From Selaginella moellendorffii (Eukaryota > Streptophyta > Lycopodiopsida > Selaginellales > Selaginellaceae): a stretch of 64,000 nt of DNA. Positions 58,363 to 64,000 of the stretch are shown here, piece by piece. The notes under the pieces are model-generated. The model saw only the letters and a list, made by a program, of their open reading frames with translations, searched no databases and was not told the origin of the DNA. Every line of letters starts with the position of its first letter. Position 1 is the first letter of the stretch. Both the position numbers and the translations under genes were made by a program. The stretch is taken from assembly GCF_000143415.4 (NCBI RefSeq), contig NW_003314291.1, positions 416,006 to 480,005 of the forward strand, written 5' to 3'.

Positions 58363-59910
58363 TTACAGTTTAGAGTGGTGTATGGTGTTGTTTCTCAAGA
58401 ACACTGTCCCGGATAGGACGACTTTGCCTCTCTCTTTAACTTTGCACTTGAAGGAGATCCTGAAAGAAGAAGCAAGCGTTACGGGGATGGTTTAGAAACG
58501 ATTGCGCTTACTGCGAGCTCTCGCCTTGTTCTTTCTTCATCAATGTTACGAGCGTTTCGCCCGGATAGACGTGGTGCAGGAACCTGGAGCTGATCGTCGC
58601 AATTCTCGTCGGATCGCCGTCGCAGCAGCACCGAATTATAGCTCGCACGGCATAGCCGAGCGTGCAAAGCCCATGAAGAATGGGACGCTGGAAGCTGTGT
58701 TTTTAAATCCCGTCACAGACGTCATTCGCAAGAACAACGCTTACCCCGCATCTGCGGCGAACTTTGGGTCCGAATGCAAGGGATTCATGTCTCCTGAAAG
58801 ACGGTAAAGTAACGCCTACATCACGGACGAGTAACTTTTACGCTCTAAAAGGAAAAACCAAAAAAGAAAATTAATCTCTCGTTACCTGGTTCGGCCTGAT
58901 TTGATCTTCAAACTCGAAGTCTGGAGGAGTTGCGTCGAATTCTTTCTCATTGAAACTGATGGCTGGAAACTGCGACGATGTTCGCGACGAGAAGGAGAAC
59001 GGGTTTCCAGGACCTGCCGAGAATCCGCCAGCACCGCGTAAAAATGCCAAAGTCCTGCAAAATTGTTGACTTAGCGCTAGGCCTACTCTCCAATGGGACA
59101 AAAGCTACAGCACCTTTGCAGACATAGCAGTTCCCCGGTATCGATGTCTCGGTGCAAGAGTTCCATTTCAATTAACGCGGCTTTCCCTATAAAAGTGACG
59201 CTCAGGCCTATCATTTTTGCGCATGAAAAACGAAACAGTCGTACCTTTGTCGTGAAGACCCGAAATTCGTTTGCTGCTACGAACCTGAGATAGAGACACT
59301 CGGACATAAAAGGAAAAAGAGAAAGGAGAAACCTTACCCGTGCACTCGTTGGAAGAGGTTTGTAAATCTCCACATACTGTTCACCGTGCAACAGTAGCTT
59401 CGGATCAAAGCTGCAAATTATATACATTTTTTTCCAGGCTAAAGTCAAGGAAAACGAGAGATGGAACTTACAACTTACTTGAGGCCGCGAATATCACCAA
59501 AAGTTCCCACAAGCCTGTTATTGAAAAGTACTGAAAACGTGGGAAGAACCTGCGCGTGATAACCTCTAATTGTCAATGAGAAGAAGAAAAAAACTTCCCT
59601 TGCCTTGATAAACTTCTGGCCATTCGGATGATAGACATAGGAAAGCTCCACGGGATCAATCGGATCTACCGCCGCCGCGCCGACGCCTAACGCATAGAGC
59701 GCCACATCCCTGACCCAAAGAACAACGAAATTTAGGAGAAAGAAGCGCGATTTCGTCATACTTCTCGGTGTAACTCAGATCATCCTGCCAAGGACGCGAT
59801 CAGACAAAATTCTGGTGAAATTTCAGCTGGAATACCTCTGGAAATCGATGCGTGAGTACCTCCTCGGCCACAATCGGGGGTATCGGGTGTCGCCGCTCCT
59901 CCATGCCCAT
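58363..59910 (-). CDS. ECH2: Peroxisomal enoyl-CoA hydratase 2
   Basis: Hydrates trans-2-enoyl-CoA to (3R)-hydroxyacyl-CoA, needed for degrading unsaturated fatty acids with even-position cis bonds in peroxisomes. Exons: 59910-59836, 59784-59762, 59709-59604, 59549-59479, 59410-59338, 59284-59245, 59186-59114, 59054-58886, 58815-58745, 58694-58512, 58459-58363. They sum to 981 nt, or 326 residues, near the 309 of the Arabidopsis protein. The N-terminal hot-dog half has DVALYALGVGA and LLLHGEQYVEIYKPLP. The C-terminal half has the hydratase-2 motif YRLSGDMNPLHSDP with catalytic Asp and His, and PILHGLCTLGYAVRA. The C-terminus is SKL, a type 1 peroxisomal signal. Introns are 50-70 nt; the third has a GC donor (59603). 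A second in-frame ATG at 59904 could also serve as start. Confidence 0.92.
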
Positions 59911-60427
59911 CACACAGGACCAAAATAAAAAATTAGGGCTCTAGCAAGTCGATTGACCGGGTCTTGACTCATTTTGACTCGGTCAGCGATGGTAAATGAG
60001 AAAGCCACTAGATCTTTCTTTTAATCGCGTGAGAGAAACGTTGTCAAACACAAACGCGCGTGCACGTACTTTCACCGTGTGTAACCGACACACTGCCAAA
60101 GAGTTAAAACAAGTAGAAACTTCTCCTATGAAAGGAAGAGGAACCTAACGCAAATTAAAATTCGGCAAAGTCCATTTTGCCCGCGCCTTGACGAAATTGC
60201 GCCTTCTTTTTCTCTCCACTCGTTCCGGGGTCGGCATTTAACCACAGTGATTCCCGTCCTTTCATCTTCCATTCCCCCATATTCACGATTCCCTCGTCGC
60301 GCGATCGATCGGTTCTAGTTAGCGCAGCGCTAGTTTCGTGTTAGATTCTTCACGCATTCCATCCATCCAACGATCACTCGATCGATCAGTGGGGAAATAG
60401 GGTGGAATTGATCGAATTCTTGCAGGA

Positions 60428-61165
60428 ATGACGGATCGAATCCATCCCGCGGCATCGCCCTCCGCCCCGATCCTCGAGGAATCCAAGCGTCTCAATGGAG
60501 CGTACCAGCAGAAGATCCCCGATCAGCTCTTCCCGCCCCATCCCGCCGCCTACGTCCCGCCGGCAAGGCGGCGATCGCGCCGCTGCTGTGGCGGCCTCTG
60601 CCGCTGTCTCTGCTGGCTGCTCGCCCTCGTCGTCATCATCGTGATCCTCCTGGGCATCACCGCGCTCGTCTTCTGGCTCGTCATCCGCCCAGTGCGATCG
60701 CCCAGCTACAACGTCCAGGACGTGTCACCGGTGTTCACGATCTCCACCGATTCCAATCCGCCGCTGCTGGATGCCATCGTCTCCTTCACGGTGCGCGCCG
60801 AGAACCCAAACCGGAGGATCGGGATCTACTACGACCGGGTCGCGATCTACCTCTACTACGCGGGATTGCAAGTCGGGGAGAGCTCCATCGATCCGTTCTA
60901 CCAGGGCCACCGCGATGTCAGGTTCCTGAGGAGCAATCTCACCACCACGGATCTGCCCCTAACCCAGGAGCTGGCGACGAGCTTGAGGAACGATATCGCC
61001 CAGAATCGCGTCCCTCTGGACGTTCGCGTGAGGGTCAAGGCTAGGGTCAAGATCGGCGCGCTAAAGTCGCCGCGAGTCAAGGTGAGGAGCCACTGCAGTG
61101 TTGTTGTCCGCCCAGACGGGGCGGGGCTCTTGGAAAGGAATTGCAGGGTGAGAGTGCGACTCTAG
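60428..61165 (+). CDS. NDR1/HIN1-like (NHL) LEA_2 membrane protein
   Basis: 245 residues, single coding exon. The N-terminal ~60 residues are Pro/Arg-rich and end in a Cys cluster (RRCCGGLCRCLCW) that may be palmitoylated. One membrane segment spans residues 62-86. A LEA_2 domain follows (about 110-220) with NPNRRIGIYYD at 126-136, the NHL hallmark, and YYAGLQVGESSIDPFYQG after it. Such proteins are single-pass plasma membrane proteins linked to pathogen and stress responses. The 5' leader may contain an intron ending TTCTTGCAG at 60425. GC-rich codon use differs from the AT-rich repeats nearby. It is intact and uninterrupted. Confidence 0.92.
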   Translation: MTDRIHPAASPSAPILEESKRLNGAYQQKIPDQLFPPHPAAYVPPARRRSRRCCGGLCRCLCWLLALVVIIVILLGITALVFWLVIRPVRSPSYNVQDVSPVFTISTDSNPPLLDAIVSFTVRAENPNRRIGIYYDRVAIYLYYAGLQVGESSIDPFYQGHRDVRFLRSNLTTTDLPLTQELATSLRNDIAQNRVPLDVRVRVKARVKIGALKSPRVKVRSHCSVVVRPDGAGLLERNCRVRVRL

Positions 61166-61263
61166 AGGAAGAACTCCCTGCAGTATATACTCGCGCTTGT
61201 TCATTTCCGTAAAAAAAAACATTCTTTTGCATTTGTTTAATTCTTTTTTAGCCTTTATTTTTC

Positions 61264-61269
61264 AATAAA
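61264..61269 (+). terminator. Polyadenylation signal of the NHL gene
   Basis: AATAAA about 100 bp after the stop codon. Confidence 0.5.
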
Positions 61270-61925
61270 GTTCAGAATTTAGGAGAGGTTTGGAAAAGAT
61301 CAAAGAAATAAATCCACTGGGAATAATTTGATTTTTGAAGATCAAGATTGGTAGAAATCAAAGAAAATAATTTGTTTTGCTTAGTAGTAGCAAGGCTTGG
61401 TTTGCTTTAATAATACAAATTAATATCTTGATAAACTTTTGAATATTTTATAACATATTTTTTTCTTAGAATTTTCTTATTGTAAAATGTTTTTAAACCA
61501 AATGCTATTCTGATTAGAGAACAAAAGAAAAACACCATTCCAAGCATTCACATGCATGGGTTTTATTGTAAGAAACCTTCACAAATAAATGACAAGTTCT
61601 TAAAGATAATATTTCCTCTTTGATCCATAAAGTTGTAGTTGACTGCAAGATAAAAGCTCAAGTAATTCTAGCCGGAGGTAAGCATTGGAATAATTGGTCA
61701 AGGTGCAAGGTTATGGAGCTCACAGCCATCAATATTATTTTATATAGAAGAATAGGTTGCTATTCTCTTGTCAGCCACAAGTTCAGAAACTAACTAACTA
61801 GGCAATGTAGTATAAGGTGCCGTACTCACGAGTGAACTGTCAACACAATCTTATTGACATTCATTGTGGTTTTATGCCTCTAGCTGCTAAGGAAAATGTG
61901 TTTAGATGTTATTTTTTCCTCTTTA
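61270..61925. other. Intergenic, no gene seen
   Basis: AT-rich, no coding signal or repeat recognised. Confidence 0.5.
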
Positions 61926-61931
61926 AACACA

Positions 61932-62370
61932 CAGGAGCGAAAGGCAAGGAACGAACTCCAAATCCAAAACAGACGCATCGCGCGCAAGGAATCGCAGCTC
62001 CGCGAACTAACCGCCAAGCTCTTGGTTTGCCTCTATGTGCTAGCGAGTCTCTATGTCATGTTACTCTCCAGTAATGCCAAAGAGAAGCCCGTCACTCGTC
62101 ACTCGCACGCTACCAAACTTTTGTTTTTCTTCTAGCTCGGGATTGTGTTTAGGCAATCGCTATCGATCAGCAAAGACAAGGCTATACTTTGGTGAGGTCG
62201 TGGTTTTCCATACATTCCTTTGATCGCATCTATGGTCGAGAGCCTCCACAGGTCAATGCTGGACCTGAATGGTGGAGAGGCTGTCCTGCTGGAAACTCAA
62301 GGCGCCCAGCTCCTGCGCGACGAAGCCTCTCGAGACGAGGTCTGGACGCCGACCTTCTCTGCCGAGGATT
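61932..62370 (+). other. Candidate exons of an unrecognised gene
   Basis: Two GC-richer stretches stand out. From about 61932 after a CAG acceptor: ERKARNELQIQNRRIARKES, a charged helical run, followed by LLVCLYVLASLYVMLLSS, a probable membrane segment, before a possible splice donor at 62070. From ATG at 62232: MVESLHRSMLDLNGGEAVLL then acidic sequence ending EVWTPTFSAED and TAA (62370). Codon use supports both, but joining them is speculative and the gene was not identified. Confidence 0.35.
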
Positions 62371-62940
62371 AAAAGTTGCGACACGACATAGGTTTAGATT
62401 CTTTTTTATTTGAAGTGTGAGGCGACTACCTCTTGGCCCGTGGTTTGAGGAATAGAGCAGCACTTGGATTGCCTTAGGAACTGTGAGAAGGCTAAAAAAA
62501 TTTGGAACCAATTGTCCAAGCAATCAAATGTGGGTGAGATGCCAAGATTTAGTGTTTCTAACTCAACAACCTACTATAGCATGATTCAGTTTTTTCTGTA
62601 GTGAGTTAAACACTAAAAGAGCTCAATTCTTTTCTGGTCTTGTTGAGCGAAATAGTTCTTGCAGAGATCTAGATAGAATATTGTTATGAGTCATTTTGAA
62701 TACCAATGACTACAGATTTGCAAGATGTGAAAATGCTAATCATCTTGTTTCTCAAATACAAGAGGACTTACAATCGTTGAGGAAGGACATTTCTAGTATC
62801 AAGTTCTAGCGATATGAGCTACTCAAGCAAGACAAACAAGCTTGCTTCATGAGAGAACCTCTTGTTGTTTTTCTTTGCTTGCTATTGAGCAAGGCTGCCC
62901 CTACTTAGTCGACATGATAGTTGTATGGGTGGAGTCAAAC
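62371..62940. other. No gene seen
   Basis: AT-rich sequence before the kinase pseudogene; may contain unrecognisable 5' remains of it. Confidence 0.4.
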
Positions 62941-62944
62941 ATTC

Positions 62945-63480
62945 AAGAGTTAGGCAATCGAGAAGAAAACACCACCAGTGAAAGAGGCTTTGGCTGAATT
63001 CAAATTAATCAGTTATTGTTTTCATGGCCATCAAAGGCTTCGTAGATACAAGTTTATGCAGCTTGGGAGCCTAGAAGATCACTTACATAGCTTGTATATT
63101 GTTTCCTACATCTAAAACTAAGTAAGCTTTACATGCAGATGTGCTAGCCAGAATTGTTGGGTTGGATTGCAAAGATGAAAATACAAGAGCTCCCAAAGGA
63201 TTAAAGTACTTGTATGCCAAAGAAAATCCTCCAGTAATCTATTGGGATTTCAAATCTTACTCAAAAACAGTATCATCCCAAGCTTCCAAATATTGGTCTT
63301 GCAAAGCTGAGTCCAATCACACACAAAACACACGTTTGAACCTATTTAGTGCCAACTTATGGATATTGTGCACCCAAGCATCCCATGATAGGACTTAAGT
63401 TGGACATTTGGGGCTGTTCTTTTGGAGCTAATTATTGGACGGGAAGATTTAGAAAAAATCTTGTTGCATGAATAAGCTTA
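62945..63480 (+). pseudogene. PBS1-like receptor-like cytoplasmic kinase (RLCK VII) pseudogene
   Basis: Fragments in changing frames match the kinase in order: FKLISYCFHGHQRLRRYKFM and LGSLEDHLH (about 62999-63090), KGLKYLYAKENPPVIYWDFK (about 63190-63260), HPKLPNIGLAKLSP with THKTHV (about 63280-63330), and TYGYCAPKHPMIG (about 63350). The catalytic HRD equivalent YRDFK has become YWDFK and DFG has become NIG. Stops and frameshifts are spread throughout. No ATP-binding lobe was found. Confidence 0.75.
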
Positions 63481-63529
63481 TATGCATAAATGTTTAGGCT
63501 AAAGCTTTAGCCAGTTTGCAAATGGACAA

Positions 63530-63970
63530 ACAAGGAACTCAGCATTGATTTTATCGAGATTGCAAGTTTTTATTCTTTATTACTAACTTAACTTAATGGA
63601 GTAAATGTTTGCAGAGTCATCCAAATATGTTATGGGGGAAGCATGTTCACATCATGCTTGATGTTGGCTGTGATGTCTTGGAGGCATTTTGTTTGATAAG
63701 TATTCATTTACTCCAAAAGACGAACACAAAGCCGAAATTAAGTGGAATTTCAGTAATTCTTGTAGTATATATATGATTATGTGTATAGAAATTTATCCTA
63801 ACTATGCTCACAATATCATGCATCATGCCTACTATAGAGTTCCATGGCATGTAAATGGTATGCATTTATTTTTTGCACTCCAATGGACAAAAACAAACCA
63901 AAAGATGTACAAATATGGAATCACCTTTATCATAAGGAGTAGAACCTTAACTAATAATATGTATTGATTG
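63530..63970 (+). pseudogene. PMT-type (DUF248) methyltransferase pseudogene fragment
   Basis: GTQH and FIEIA-like sequence at about 63535-63570 is followed by a possible intron ending TTTGCAG at 63615. Then come HVHIMLDVGCDV (the SAM-binding motif, about 63645-63680), FDKYSFTPKDEHKAEI (about 63690) and YYRVPWHVNGMHL (about 63830). These match, in order, the catalytic half of Golgi pectin-type methyltransferases (PMT family). Frameshifts and stops interrupt it; it may continue past the window end. Confidence 0.7.
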
Positions 63971-64000
63971 TTAAAAATCTATTTGTACGTTTTTTTCAAT

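Overview
The window is nuclear DNA of a land plant, most likely a lycophyte such as Selaginella. The basis is: spliceosomal introns that are nearly all 40-70 nt, a plant NDR1/HIN1-like (LEA_2) gene, a peroxisomal enoyl-CoA hydratase 2 gene, remnants of PBS1-like kinase and PMT-type methyltransferase genes, and plant Gypsy and Copia elements. The species is an inference. Most of the window is mobile DNA, pseudogenes and duplicated blocks. Only the last ~7 kb carries clearly intact ordinary genes.

Layout. 1-8500 is the right-hand part of a large cut-and-paste type DNA transposon (copy 1). 8501-9830 is the broken Copia element it landed in. 9975-11913 holds three decayed genes for small Cys/Trp-rich peptides. 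13368-21315 is a full-length Gypsy element with 466-bp LTRs. 21.3-42.3 kb is AT-rich and contains two decayed copies (A and B) of a duplicated block: BTB exon, PEBP-like gene, ECH2 gene, flanked by inverted repeat arms. It also holds a repeat interrupted by a solo LTR with a large minisatellite. 42.35-43.87 kb holds two Gypsy fragments. 43874-54836 is a complete copy (copy 2, 10,963 bp) of the same DNA transposon, sitting inside a chromovirus integrase gene. 55460-59910 is block copy C, with an intact secreted PEBP-like gene and an intact 11-exon ECH2 gene. 60428-61165 is the NHL gene. The end of the window holds a kinase pseudogene and a methyltransferase pseudogene.

The most interesting system is the DNA transposon. 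Copy 2 has terminal inverted repeats of about 24 bp, starting AAGCT, and a 4-bp target duplication, TAAT. It carries a transposase-like gene on the minus strand and a large multi-exon gene on the plus strand. The plus-strand gene contains a ParB-like segment (kept only in copy 1), a long unknown domain, an acidic stretch and an FCP1-like HAD domain. A near-perfect palindrome, GGCATGAGGCCTCATGCC, occurs about thirty times as full or half sites. Many lie directly before the 3' splice sites of 38-54-nt introns, so these introns look as if they were built from the repeat. Both copies are damaged by different deletions and stop codons, so neither looks autonomous.

In block C the PEBP-like gene and ECH2 converge. 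ECH2 ends in the peroxisomal signal SKL and keeps the hydratase-2 motif. Copies A and B of ECH2 lack the first exons and are split by an inserted repeat arm.
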